Virus record (IMG/VR): IMGVR_UViG_3300025127_000136
Location: 1-31,659 of that record
Length of the DNA: 31,659 nucleotides
From: a virus
Reading direction: 5' to 3' (one strand)
In this document: positions 1 through 9,094 of the stretch, piece after piece
Numbering within the stretch: position 1 is the stretch's first letter
Layout of the letters: each line of letters begins with the position of its first letter
Translations under genes and position numbers: made by a program
The notes under the pieces: generated by a model
What the model was told of the DNA's origin: nothing
The model's input: only the letters and a program-made list of their open reading frames with translations
Database searches by the model: none

Positions 1-1840
1 TATGAACGAACCCTCCAAGGTTGCTAATAGTTGTGTTACCTGTGGCGTAGTCTGCACTCACAAGCGAACCTGCTGTGTCTGCTACACGAGTACCCCAGAA
101 TGTTGCTGTAGCACCAGAACCTACTGTGACTGTGCCGTCATTGTTGTTAGTAGATAAATCCTGTACTGTGGTTGTACCAATGTCGCTTTGGAAGTCATAT
201 TCAGCTTTAGTAGTACCACCATCAGTTATTTTAAAGGAGTGAAATTCTCCGTCGAAATATCCAGTACCTCCTTTTTGTCCTAATATAAGATTAGCTGAAC
301 TAAATGTAGGAGTTCTTGTGCCGCTTCCTACAGTAGTGTATGTGCTATCTGTTGCAACCTTCACTTTAACTACCCAAGCGTTTGATGATGCTGTATATTC
401 TACACGAGTATCATATAATGTTTCTGTTGCAGGGTCTATTCCTGTACTAGCTGAAAACACATAACCATTCCCAGCATATAACTGCCATTCTCCATCGTTA
501 ATTCTAAAAAAGTATCCTGCATTTCCATTACATTGATGAATAGTTCTTGTACCAGTAACAGTATCTGCCTTTATTCTAGCATCTATTATTAAGTCACCGC
601 TAGGGTTGTAACCTGTGTTTATCTCGTCAGCCGCACCATCAAAGGTAGCAACCTGTTTAGTTTTGGTGTTGAGTGCGGGTATTTTTTTAACAACAGTAAA
701 CTTAAGGTCACTAATAACTACATTAGCACCATTAAGTACAATAAGTTGAATATCACAAGTGCTTGAAGTAGCATTAAGAGTAGTAGAAAAAGTGTATGTA
801 CCTATTTCACCGCCTAAGAATACAGACCCTTCAGACCATCCTGCCGAGCTTGATGATATAGCTACATCAGCATCAGAGCCAGCTCCCCCTGTTTGCACTA
901 TAGTACCAGATACAACCAAGGTGTCGCCAGAAACTAACCCATCAACAACTTGCCTAATTCTGCTAGAAGTTCCTGTGTTACCTGTTAATGTAAGATTAGA
1001 TTCATTTATTGTCCAAGCACCACTAGCGCTAGAAGTTAAATCCCAATAACCTTCGTAACCTTTAAGTATATCTGTATCAAAACCATACTCGTGATTCCAA
1101 GACTCGACTCCGTTAAGTGTAGTCCAAGTAGCAGTTGTTATTACTCCGTGATGTCCATTACCGCTTACATCGTATGCTTTAGTGCCAGAGCCTTCTGCTA
1201 ATGGTGCGTGTACTAAAGTATCAAGACCAACAACAACTTTAAAGTTTGACACTTTTCCTGCCGCACAAGTAGTTGTTCCAGAAGTATGACCTTTCATTAA
1301 ATTAAGATCACCAGTAGCTTCTGAATCTTCTGAGCTGACAGATAACGCAGATTCAGCAACACCATTAATAGTTAGTTGGATTGAGTTAGAGCCGTTATAT
1401 GCAAAAGATAATTCATATTTTGTATCTGCGGATATTGACCCTGCATCAGCTACTAACGCACCTCCTTTTCCGTGAAGAAAAGTTTTAATAGAGCCATTAG
1501 CCATTACACGAAGCCATCCTCTGCCTGTGCCTGATCCTGCTGACTGAGATAATATGTCATCATCATTTACAAGAGTAGAGGGAGCTTCATAAACAAAGCT
1601 AACTGTAAATGCACTTGTGTTAAAACCACCTACACTAAAAGAAACAAAATCATTTGTACCATCAAAGTCGAGGCAGTTGACACCAGTCAGGTTAGCATCC
1701 GTACCCTTGCTGTTTGCAAGCGTTTTGCCATCTGCCGTAGGTGCTTTAAGCCAAGACGTTATGTTGGTGAAGGAAGGCAATAACCCTCCAACACCAGCAC
1801 CGAATGAACCGAAGCCCGCTCCAAACGAACCAAAGTTCAT
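1..1840 (-). CDS. LamG/concanavalin-like virion appendage protein (C-terminus beyond window)
   Basis: Open on the minus strand from ATG at 1840 through the left edge (about 613 codons, no stop), so the C-terminus is missing. The N-terminus is Gly/Phe-rich (MNFGSFGAGFGSFGAG). It is followed by at least two laminin-G/concanavalin-like beta-sandwich modules, recognisable from phrases such as CLDFDGTNDFVSFS, then AYDVSGNGHHGVIT, and later QVATFDGAADEINTGY, LYDTRVEYTASSNAW and QDLSTNNNDGTVT. Such domains bind sugars or act as trimeric fibre segments in phage tails. Its ATG overlaps the stop of the upstream 109-aa gene (TAATG), at the distal end of the tail module. I infer an adhesin or fibre-tip protein working with the tail fibre; no enzymatic motif was seen. 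Confidence 0.75.
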   Translation of the reverse strand, partial: MNFGSFGAGFGSFGAGVGGLLPSFTNITSWLKAPTADGKTLANSKGTDANLTGVNCLDFDGTNDFVSFSVGGFNTSAFTVSFVYEAPSTLVNDDDILSQSAGSGTGRGWLRVMANGSIKTFLHGKGGALVADAGSISADTKYELSFAYNGSNSIQLTINGVAESALSVSSEDSEATGDLNLMKGHTSGTTTCAAGKVSNFKVVVGLDTLVHAPLAEGSGTKAYDVSGNGHHGVITTATWTTLNGVESWNHEYGFDTDILKGYEGYWDLTSSASGAWTINESNLTLTGNTGTSSRIRQVVDGLVSGDTLVVSGTIVQTGGAGSDADVAISSSSAGWSEGSVFLGGEIGTYTFSTTLNATSSTCDIQLIVLNGANVVISDLKFTVVKKIPALNTKTKQVATFDGAADEINTGYNPSGDLIIDARIKADTVTGTRTIHQCNGNAGYFFRINDGEWQLYAGNGYVFSASTGIDPATETLYDTRVEYTASSNAWVVKVKVATDSTYTTVGSGTRTPTFSSANLILGQKGGTGYFDGEFHSFKITDGGTTKAEYDFQSDIGTTTVQDLSTNNNDGTVTVGSGATATFWGTRVADTAGSLVSADYATGNTTISNLGGFVH

Positions 1841-2169
1841 TACACTTCTCCGATTGACACCACATTAATTATCGCAGAGGTAGCAATACGCTCACCTGCA
1901 CGAACAATAGTAGTGTAAGAACTCCCAAATGTAATTAGCTTGCCGAGGCTGTAACCAGTACCAGTCCCATCAGGAACAGTAGATGTCCCATTAGGTGTTA
2001 CCGATACATAAGCATCTGCTGCTGTTGGTGTGATTACAACGTGACGATCACTACCTGCATCCCATATAGTTGTAGATGCGGCTGCTAAGTTTTGTGCTTG
2101 TGATACATTCAAATGTGCATACTGCATATTATTATTGTATCTGTCTTGTGCTAACATTATATCTATCAT
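1840..2169 (-). CDS. Small virion-associated protein, unknown
   Basis: 109 aa starting MIDIMLAQDRYNNNMQ. A short helical N-terminus is followed by a Thr/Val/Gly-rich, probably all-beta region with the phrase HVVITPTAADAYVSVTPNG. No membrane segment and no recognised catalytic motif. The start is preceded by three tandem AAGGT units (2170-2184), the middle one at good SD distance. It lies 19 nt after the tail fibre stop and overlaps the LamG protein start by 1 nt, so it is co-translated with the adhesion module. The composition resembles small head-fibre, decoration or fibre-chaperone proteins, but this is a guess from context. Confidence 0.6.
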   Translation of the reverse strand: MIDIMLAQDRYNNNMQYAHLNVSQAQNLAAASTTIWDAGSDRHVVITPTAADAYVSVTPNGTSTVPDGTGTGYSLGKLITFGSSYTTIVRAGERIATSAIINVVSIGEV

Positions 2170-2188
2170 ACCTTACCTTACCTTTATG

Positions 2189-3439
2189 TTATAATTGAAA
2201 ACTTCTATGGTGCATATTTGATTGATCTGTTGAGGAATAAGTTACTCTCCAATAATAATTAGCAGGAACAATACCGCTAACGGTTGCCTCTGAATCTCCT
2301 GAAGAATCACTTAAAATCATAAATTGACTAATCAAAATGCTGCTACTCATATCACTATTTGTACTTATATTTAAATCGAGCTGACTGATATCATTACTTG
2401 AGTGTAACCCAAAAGAAACAAACAATGGTCTACCTGTATTATTTTCAAATATTGTATTGTTAGTAGTTGAATGACTTAAATTATTATATCCTCTTAATGG
2501 GTCTGCCGCCCTAGCATTTACTATAGTATCTGTATACGCTTTAATTGATTGCTGTGTAGCAAGAGCAGTTGGACTATCAGAAACCATATTATCTTCGTCA
2601 TTAACAACAACTTCTTGTGGTGCCGTAGTAGAGCCACTTGTGTTACCCAATACACGCATATTAGTCACGTTTTCAATCTTAGCCTTAGTGATAGCACTAT
2701 CAGCAACCTGTGCTGTACCTACCGCATTGTCTGCAATCTGGGCTTGTTCAACAGCGTCATTAGCAATCTGTGCTGTATCTACCGCATCATCAGCTATAAG
2801 AGAGTTGGTAATGCCATCATCCTTAACGCCTACTTGATTGTTAACAAGTTGCAAGCCACGGCTAGTATCAACGGATGCAGAACCTTGAATCTGTGCAAGC
2901 TCTGTTATGCTACCATTGGAGTCAAATCCTAAAATCTTACCAGCACGATCTGTGGCAGATGAGTCCACGTTATATGTGGTAGTGTCCGCATCGGTTACAG
3001 GGAATGTAATTGAGCGACTGAACTCGTCATTCTGCTGTTGGTTCTGTGCTACAACCCGGTCAAACGCTTTGTTCAACGCTGTGGGGTCGATGGTTGCACC
3101 TTCCTGTAGGTCGTACTCTTGAGTGTATGCAACGTCACGCTCGACTGTGTACTTGTCACCAGCAGTAGAACTAGCGATTGTTACTGTGCAACCCTGTGCT
3201 GGGTCGCCATTGGTTGCTGCGATCTTAAAGTTATCAGCACCGACCACGCCTGATGTGGGAGTAAGCTGTGTGATCACACCAGCAGATGTTTCTCTGGCAA
3301 CCTTGATGTCACCAAACTTCTTAGTTGTACCCGAATCACCAGCCAGAACTGTATCGAAAAAAGGTAAACTAGATGTCAAAGATGTTGTTCCCGCTGCTGG
3401 GGAAAAACTCTGTTTATTTGTTGTACCAGACAATGCCAT
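2189..3439 (-). CDS. Tail fibre protein with T7-like N-terminal attachment domain
   Basis: 416 aa starting MALSGTTNKQ. I chose ATG 3439 because GAGG lies 7 nt upstream; the in-frame TTG two codons earlier would sit 1 nt from that SD. Residues 1-150 resemble the particle-binding domain of T7 gp17-type fibres (TVERDVAYTQEYDLQEG then TIDPTALNKAFDRVVAQNQQ). The middle contains degenerate repeats of the type IADDAVDTAQIANDAVEQAQ, typical of trimeric fibre shafts, followed by a beta-rich C-terminus (RPLFVSFGLHSSNDISQLDL). It is shorter than T7 gp17 (about 550 aa), and receptor binding may be shared with the downstream LamG protein. A sigma70-like promoter lies just upstream. Confidence 0.85.
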   Translation of the reverse strand: MALSGTTNKQSFSPAAGTTSLTSSLPFFDTVLAGDSGTTKKFGDIKVARETSAGVITQLTPTSGVVGADNFKIAATNGDPAQGCTVTIASSTAGDKYTVERDVAYTQEYDLQEGATIDPTALNKAFDRVVAQNQQQNDEFSRSITFPVTDADTTTYNVDSSATDRAGKILGFDSNGSITELAQIQGSASVDTSRGLQLVNNQVGVKDDGITNSLIADDAVDTAQIANDAVEQAQIADNAVGTAQVADSAITKAKIENVTNMRVLGNTSGSTTAPQEVVVNDEDNMVSDSPTALATQQSIKAYTDTIVNARAADPLRGYNNLSHSTTNNTIFENNTGRPLFVSFGLHSSNDISQLDLNISTNSDMSSSILISQFMILSDSSGDSEATVSGIVPANYYWRVTYSSTDQSNMHHRSFQL

Positions 3440-3457
3440 AACCAAACCTCGCTTGTT

Positions 3458-3487
3458 GTTATATTAAACTCTTTATATTAATGTCAA
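3458..3487 (-). promoter_or_regulatory. Candidate sigma70-like promoter for the tail fibre/LamG genes
   Basis: On the minus strand TTGACA (3487-3482) is followed after 18 nt by TATAAC (3463-3458), about 20 nt before the tail fibre start. The -35 context (CTTGACA) recurs upstream of the capsid leader and near 29813. It would let fibre genes be transcribed separately from the upstream late operon. Confidence 0.45.
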
Positions 3488-3500
3488 GATTATTTTTCTT

Positions 3501-6500
3501 TTAATTATATTTCATTCCTAAATCTATATTAATAGGCTCATTATCTTCAGATATTCCAAGTATTTCTAATGGATTTCCAGTTTCAGCAGCATTTCTAATT
3601 CTATTTGAAAGCGTTACTGGATACCCAGCTAATGCTAATCCATCTTCAAAATCACGCCATTTAAGTTCTTCACCCTTAATAGCTTTAGAAAAAGTTTGTG
3701 TAGCAGCTTTAGCTCCCGCAATAACAGGAATTTCATATTCATATCCTTTTCTTGTTTGGTTAGCTACATTTCCCAAGGGTGTTCCTGCTGTAAGTATTAA
3801 TTGAAGGGCAGCATCAGCAAGTTCTTCTGGACTTTCAGGTAGTTTTAAATCATTGTCTATAATCCATATACCCATACCAGATAAACCTAATGATGTTAAA
3901 AGTGTTGCTGCCTTTTCTCTGGATTCTGCGTCTTTAAAGTTTTTTGCTAAACGTGGGTATCTAACAAAAAGAGCATTAGTATTTTTTACTAACTGGTTTG
4001 TAAACATAAGAAACCATCTAGCTCCTTCGTTTCTATATATACTTGGTAACTCTTCTGGTAAACTTGTAGGCTGTGTTCTTGATGTAGCATCTCTTGCTAA
4101 ATTTAAAGCTTGCTCTTTAGTTTTTCCATCAGCTCTTGCTTTTTTATATACAGCATAAGAACCTGCAACCTTTACCTCTAAGTCCATTCTCATAATAGCT
4201 TTAAAACCAAGCATAGCACCATCATCTAATATTTTTTGAAATAATTTAGGATTTTTATTTCTAAAATCATTAAGAATACTATCGATTGTATTTTGTTTTA
4301 ATACAGGATCATTAGATAAAATAAATTTTCTTATTTCCGGGTTTACAGTTGATTCGGCAAAAGAAACCATTAATCTAGTAAAACCTTCTGCACCACCACC
4401 TAGTTCTTCCATATATCTAAAGTAAGATGGAATCTGTTTTAAAACTGTTTTAAAGTTATATGCTAAATAAGCAGTAGAAACATTTTTTCTTAATCCTCTG
4501 CTTAATTTATTTCCTATAGTATAACCTAAATTAGGATTAGCTACTACATCTGCGTGAGATTTTAATTCTTCTAATATAGAATTTCCGTAAGCTTTTTTAA
4601 TTAAAGGAGCTGTTGTTTTGTTTGTAGCTAAACCTCGTAATGTTTTTACAACATCATATTGCGTCATATAATGTTCTTGCATATCTACCATACGTTTATA
4701 TTCACCAAATAAATCAAGATTTACTTTTGCGTTTGACTTAACACGTTCTTTAGTAAATGGATTTGCTATACCATTATTATTATCATTTTTTTTGCCAGAA
4801 AACATATCGTGTATATCATCTGATCCACGTTTAAATTCTGCGTCTTGTCTAAATAAAGGAGTATAATAATCAATTTTAGCTAACACTTTTCCTGTATATC
4901 TAGCATAAGCTTCGGCTAATCTAGGTCTATGAGCTGCATAATCTGCTATAATAAAATCAGCTATTTTTTTTAAATTAACATTATCTTCAACATATTTTAT
5001 TGCTGCATTTAAAGCATTAGTATCTTTTTTAAAGTTTCCATTAAGAATAGCATCATAACCACCCTTTTGTTTTGATTTAGCATATATACCCGCTAATTCA
5101 GATAAAGATAATTTTTGATACCCTTTATAAAAAGAAACCCGTTTACTTAAATCTCTTGCTGTAAATTTAAGATTTTTTAATAAATTATTAAATGCACCTA
5201 TTCTTGCTTGAGTATTTTTTAAAGCAGTTGATCTTCCTTCTCTTCTACGAGTAACAACAGAATTATACAATTTACCACCATACTTACCTTTAGTTCCGTC
5301 AAGTAAATCTACAATATTATCTATAGTAACAAATTTTCTTCCTTGACTTACTAAATTTCTAACAACACCTTTTACGCCTGTTTCAGGTCTATCAATAACT
5401 TCTATTTTTTTAGGTTGTTTTTTTGGTAAATTAGCTTCAACGCTTTTATAAATTTCTTTTCTGTTTTCTGATTCAATTTTATTAGAACTTGTTTTAATTT
5501 CTTTTGCTTCTACTTTTGCTGCTTTTTTTCTAGCATTACTAATATCAACAATTAATTTTTCTTTAGTAACACCTGATCCACCAGCTTTTATTCCTAAAGA
5601 TTTTGCTTCTGCTCTAATTTGATTATATGATGCTGTTTCTAAATTTAATATATCTGTAGATACTTTTTGAGGTGCAAGCTCTGCATCTGTAGAACCTTTT
5701 TCATAAATTGTTTTAGCTATATCTTCACTTGTTTTTAATACAGGATTATCCTCAACTTCTTTAATTGCCTTTTGCCGTTCTTGTTTTGTTACTTTTACAC
5801 CTTTTGCTTTAGGCGCTGGCATAAATTCAAACCCACCAACTACAGGTAAATATTCAGGAAGTTTTACATTAGTTTGAACACGCCTAGTCATAACACCAAA
5901 CACAACATCAGCAGTAAATAGTTGTATTCCTTCTGACATTAAAAATTGTTTTTCTATTTCAAATATTTCTTCTTCAGTAGCATTTTCTCCAGCAACTTGA
6001 ACAGCCATTAATCTTGCTTTTTCTTGTGCATCTTTCCATCTAAAAACTAAAGACCCTGTAGCATTAGCACCTATATCTTTTATAATAGCTCTAAAATTTG
6101 TTTTTGATAAAGAAGTAAAAGCAGGTGTCATAGAAAGACCACCCATTATGGCTGCATTTTTAAGTCTAGTTTCTTGATCGCCAGTAGTAGTTAAATAAGT
6201 ATAAGCACCCATAAAACCAGAACGTAATGATGTTATTTTAAATAATTCTTTATAAGATTTACCTTTTGCTATAATAGAAAGTTTTTTTCCTTTAAGCAAA
6301 AAGTTTGCAGCTTGCATCATTTTACCTATTAAAATAAAATTGCCTGCAATATCACCAACTCCCTTTTTAATAGTTCGTTGATAAAATTTATTTTTGTCAC
6401 CTTCTAATAAAGCTTCATTTAAACCTTGTTGTTGAATTGCTTCAAATTGTTGAACTTTTTTATTAAAATAATTATCTTCTTCTGCACCAATTAAATCAGC

Positions 6501-6998
6501 TAATCCACCTACTCCACCAAATATAGCTTTACCAAAACCAATACCTATAGCTAAAGGAGTTCTATCAGATACTTGATCTTCTAAAAATTCACCTGCCGCC
6601 GCATTGCCAAGAAAAGAAGTTTCTATTATGTCAGCAACAACTTCACGTTCTTCTTCAGTAAATTGTTGCATACTAGGCATTTGTTTTACTTGTTCTTTAT
6701 TGTAAACTTCTTTTAATTGAGGAAAGGCTGTAAAATCTACATTATCATCTTTTTCTTTTAATATAAAAGAGGATAAATTAAATTCTTCTTTATCTACAGG
6801 CTCAACCACAGGTTCAACCACAGGTTCAACTTTAGGCTCAACTACAGGTTCAACCGCAGGTTTTTTTAATATATTAAAATCTTCTTCATTAGCTAAACCA
6901 TTAAGAATAGCTTTTCTTTTAATTTCTTCTTTAGAAGTGCCTTCAGGAACATTTTTAATTACAGAACCATTAGGAAGTCTTATATCTCTAATAGCCAT
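3501..6998 (-). CDS. Large internal virion (DNA-ejection) protein
   Basis: 1165 aa, last and largest of three proteins in the position of T7 gp14-gp15-gp16, which form the channel through the cell envelope during ejection. Visible parts: a small N-terminal domain (LPNGSVIKNVPEGTSKEE, about 1-45); a Val-Glu-Pro repeat linker (48-68); hydrophobic glycine-rich helices around 147-172 and 215-235; a likely SAP-type DNA-binding motif at about 455-490 (NLETASYNQIRAEAKSLGI); and long helical, Lys-rich C-terminal regions. T7 gp16 carries an N-terminal lytic transglycosylase; none is seen here, although a separate SLT protein is encoded at 22857. The reading frame is markedly AT-rich compared with the fibre and capsid genes. 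It starts 3 nt after the upstream gene, with AAGGA inside that gene as SD. Confidence 0.75.
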   Translation of the reverse strand: MAIRDIRLPNGSVIKNVPEGTSKEEIKRKAILNGLANEEDFNILKKPAVEPVVEPKVEPVVEPVVEPVDKEEFNLSSFILKEKDDNVDFTAFPQLKEVYNKEQVKQMPSMQQFTEEEREVVADIIETSFLGNAAAGEFLEDQVSDRTPLAIGIGFGKAIFGGVGGLADLIGAEEDNYFNKKVQQFEAIQQQGLNEALLEGDKNKFYQRTIKKGVGDIAGNFILIGKMMQAANFLLKGKKLSIIAKGKSYKELFKITSLRSGFMGAYTYLTTTGDQETRLKNAAIMGGLSMTPAFTSLSKTNFRAIIKDIGANATGSLVFRWKDAQEKARLMAVQVAGENATEEEIFEIEKQFLMSEGIQLFTADVVFGVMTRRVQTNVKLPEYLPVVGGFEFMPAPKAKGVKVTKQERQKAIKEVEDNPVLKTSEDIAKTIYEKGSTDAELAPQKVSTDILNLETASYNQIRAEAKSLGIKAGGSGVTKEKLIVDISNARKKAAKVEAKEIKTSSNKIESENRKEIYKSVEANLPKKQPKKIEVIDRPETGVKGVVRNLVSQGRKFVTIDNIVDLLDGTKGKYGGKLYNSVVTRRREGRSTALKNTQARIGAFNNLLKNLKFTARDLSKRVSFYKGYQKLSLSELAGIYAKSKQKGGYDAILNGNFKKDTNALNAAIKYVEDNVNLKKIADFIIADYAAHRPRLAEAYARYTGKVLAKIDYYTPLFRQDAEFKRGSDDIHDMFSGKKNDNNNGIANPFTKERVKSNAKVNLDLFGEYKRMVDMQEHYMTQYDVVKTLRGLATNKTTAPLIKKAYGNSILEELKSHADVVANPNLGYTIGNKLSRGLRKNVSTAYLAYNFKTVLKQIPSYFRYMEELGGGAEGFTRLMVSFAESTVNPEIRKFILSNDPVLKQNTIDSILNDFRNKNPKLFQKILDDGAMLGFKAIMRMDLEVKVAGSYAVYKKARADGKTKEQALNLARDATSRTQPTSLPEELPSIYRNEGARWFLMFTNQLVKNTNALFVRYPRLAKNFKDAESREKAATLLTSLGLSGMGIWIIDNDLKLPESPEELADAALQLILTAGTPLGNVANQTRKGYEYEIPVIAGAKAATQTFSKAIKGEELKWRDFEDGLALAGYPVTLSNRIRNAAETGNPLEILGISEDNEPINIDLGMKYN

Positions 6999-7001
6999 TA
7001 T

Positions 7002-8576
7002 TTAATCCTTTAAATCATTCCAATTTTTTGTTTCACCTACAGGTTCAACCACAGGTTCAACTACAGGTTCATCTAATAAATTATACTCATCAATTAAAGA
7101 AGCAATACTTTCTGTGTTATATTTTTCTCTAACACGATTCATTTCAGTCATTGCTCTTTTTCTAACTTCTTGTCTCGAAGGCATTTTAGGTTGACTACTA
7201 ACCCAAATTTCCATAGCGTTTTGAAAATCAGACATAGCATACCTAGAAAGTTCTGCAACAAACTCTTTTCTTTCTGTTGTATTCATATCTCCCCAGACTG
7301 CTTCTCCCATTATTTTACTTCCCAAATTCATAATAAAATTAGGACTAGTTATTAACTCTCCTTTCGCTATATCTGTACTTAACGATGCTTCAAAAACTGC
7401 CATAACATCTTTATAATTTGGATTTTCATATCTTTCTGTTATTAAAGTTTTATTTAAAGCATAACTCATTAATTGACTCATAAATTGAGGTGGTAAATCA
7501 GGATCAGACGTATATTTATCAATAATAGTAGATATTTGATCTTCTTTATTATTAATAAAAGCTGATCTAATATCTTCTTTAGCTCGTTGAAGTTCTGTTA
7601 TATGCTTCCCCTCTAAAGGAATATTATTTTTTAATCTATTTATTTCAGCTAATCCCTGTTTTTCAGGCAAATTATTATTAGCTATAGCTATTTCTACTGA
7701 AGCTATTTGTTCGGATACTAAAAGATTTTGATAATTTTTATTTAAAAAGAATTCTGTTGCTTGTTGATTTTGTTGTCTACCTAAAACCTGCCTAGCTTCA
7801 TTTAAAGCTACTTTTAATTCTCCTTCATCTAAACCATTATAAGAACCTTCTGGTTCTTTTCCTTCTCTTTGTTCTGTTAATATTTGAATAACTCTTGAAG
7901 GGTCATTATTCATATCTACTGTTAATTTTTGAAAAGTTAAATTTTTATTTAAGTTATTACTAAAGTCTGCCTTTTGTTTAGTAGCCCAAGCTGGAGTGTA
8001 CTCTTTTGAAAGACCAATGAGTTCATCTGTTGCTGTATTAAATTCAGCTTCGGTTCTTGCACCTGTTTCGGATTCTGCTCTTATAAGTTCTAAAGTATTA
8101 ATTCTTTCTAAAGTATTATTAGCACCTACTGCCGCAATAGCTTCTATATCAAATCTTTTATCTTCCCCTATTCTTGAATAATTAATATCCTGCATAGATT
8201 GCGGAAGATATGTATTGCTATCAACAAGTTTATTTACATCTTGAGTAAAGGTATTAATTAACGCATTTGCTTCTTCTTCATTTTTAACATCTTTTAATGA
8301 ATCTTTAAGTGCTGTTTGCATATTAGTATATTCAACATTAAACTTTTGCACTTCGTTTTTGCTTTGTATTTCTTCTGTTTCTTTTCTAATAGCCTCTTTT
8401 TGTTTTTGAAAAACATCAAATACATCACCAGCCGCTCCAGCAACCGTTGCTAAAGTTTGAGCATCAGCACCAGCAGCTTGAATCATTGCACTAGCTGTTG
8501 CACCGCTAATAGCTTGAGTTCCAGTTTGAGCCGACACCCCTACTTGTCTGTCATATTTTTTAAGTGAAATAGCCAT
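7002..8576 (-). CDS. Internal virion protein (gp15-like position)
   Basis: 524 aa, mostly alpha-helical and charged, with coiled-coil-like stretches (FQKQKEAIRKETEEIQSKNE; LEGKHITELQRAKEDIRS). The N-terminus is Ala/Gly-rich (SAQTGTQAISGATASAMIQA). The last 25 residues contain EPVVEPVVEPV, the same Val-Glu-Pro repeat found near the N-terminus of the next protein. By position between a gp14-like protein and a 1165-aa protein it is the equivalent of T7 gp15, part of the ejected core complex. No catalytic motif is visible. The low GC content matches the downstream neighbour, suggesting the two were acquired or are evolving together. Confidence 0.65.
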   Translation of the reverse strand: MAISLKKYDRQVGVSAQTGTQAISGATASAMIQAAGADAQTLATVAGAAGDVFDVFQKQKEAIRKETEEIQSKNEVQKFNVEYTNMQTALKDSLKDVKNEEEANALINTFTQDVNKLVDSNTYLPQSMQDINYSRIGEDKRFDIEAIAAVGANNTLERINTLELIRAESETGARTEAEFNTATDELIGLSKEYTPAWATKQKADFSNNLNKNLTFQKLTVDMNNDPSRVIQILTEQREGKEPEGSYNGLDEGELKVALNEARQVLGRQQNQQATEFFLNKNYQNLLVSEQIASVEIAIANNNLPEKQGLAEINRLKNNIPLEGKHITELQRAKEDIRSAFINNKEDQISTIIDKYTSDPDLPPQFMSQLMSYALNKTLITERYENPNYKDVMAVFEASLSTDIAKGELITSPNFIMNLGSKIMGEAVWGDMNTTERKEFVAELSRYAMSDFQNAMEIWVSSQPKMPSRQEVRKRAMTEMNRVREKYNTESIASLIDEYNLLDEPVVEPVVEPVGETKNWNDLKD

Positions 8577-8590
8577 TATTTTCCTCCCAT

Positions 8591-9094
8591 CTAAGATAAC
8601 GCATTTGCTGCACCCAATACGCCACCAATCATAGCCTGACGACCTTGTGCTTTATATGCTGATGCCTGTGCCTCTGCTCCCATTCTAGCCATTTGTGCCT
8701 GTGTTTCCCCGCTAATTCGTGCAATATCTTGTTGACGTTCTAACTCTAACAAATCAAGTTGCATTTCTTTAGCAGATTCAATTAAACTTAGCAAGTCAGT
8801 TCCAAATACTAATCCACCTCTAGCTGCAATACTCATACGTTGAGTACTTTTAAACTCACGTTGTTGTTTCATTAATCTTTTAGATGTAAATTCTATTGCA
8901 TCCTGTTCAGCTTCAGATTGTATCATCGCAACTTTAGCGTTGTACTCACCAATCTGCTTAGCTTTTCTAGCTTGTTTTTTAGCAGCACTTCTTCCAAATA
9001 AACCTCCAATTAATGAAGTAGCCGCCATTACTCCTAATCCTACAGGACTAAATGCACCTGCCGCTTTTGTTCCCGCTACCGCTTCTGCCGCCAT
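8591..9094 (-). CDS. Internal virion protein, T7 gp14-like
   Basis: 167 aa. A hydrophobic, Gly/Ala-rich N-terminus (AGAFSPVGLGVMAATSLIGG, about 12-34) could insert in a membrane. A long Gln/Glu/Ala-rich helix (RKAKQIGEYNAKVAMIQSEA onward) leads to a second hydrophobic patch at the end (IGGVLGAANALS). This layout is typical of gp14-type virion proteins, which are ejected and form a pore in the outer membrane. Its ATG overlaps the stop of tail tubular protein B (TAATG). Confidence 0.75.
   Translation of the reverse strand: MAAEAVAGTKAAGAFSPVGLGVMAATSLIGGLFGRSAAKKQARKAKQIGEYNAKVAMIQSEAEQDAIEFTSKRLMKQQREFKSTQRMSIAARGGLVFGTDLLSLIESAKEMQLDLLELERQQDIARISGETQAQMARMGAEAQASAYKAQGRQAMIGGVLGAANALS

Noticed and set aside
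759-1049. Plus-strand frame opposite the LamG gene (and other plus-strand frames at 1617-3467 and 12667-13279)
   Set aside because: They are antisense shadows of the well-supported minus-strand structural genes, without SD or recognisable domains.
2781-2800. CTGATGA on the minus strand in the tail fibre gene, a possible further hammerhead
   Set aside because: No GAAA or paired stems around it; it belongs to the IADDAV coding repeats.
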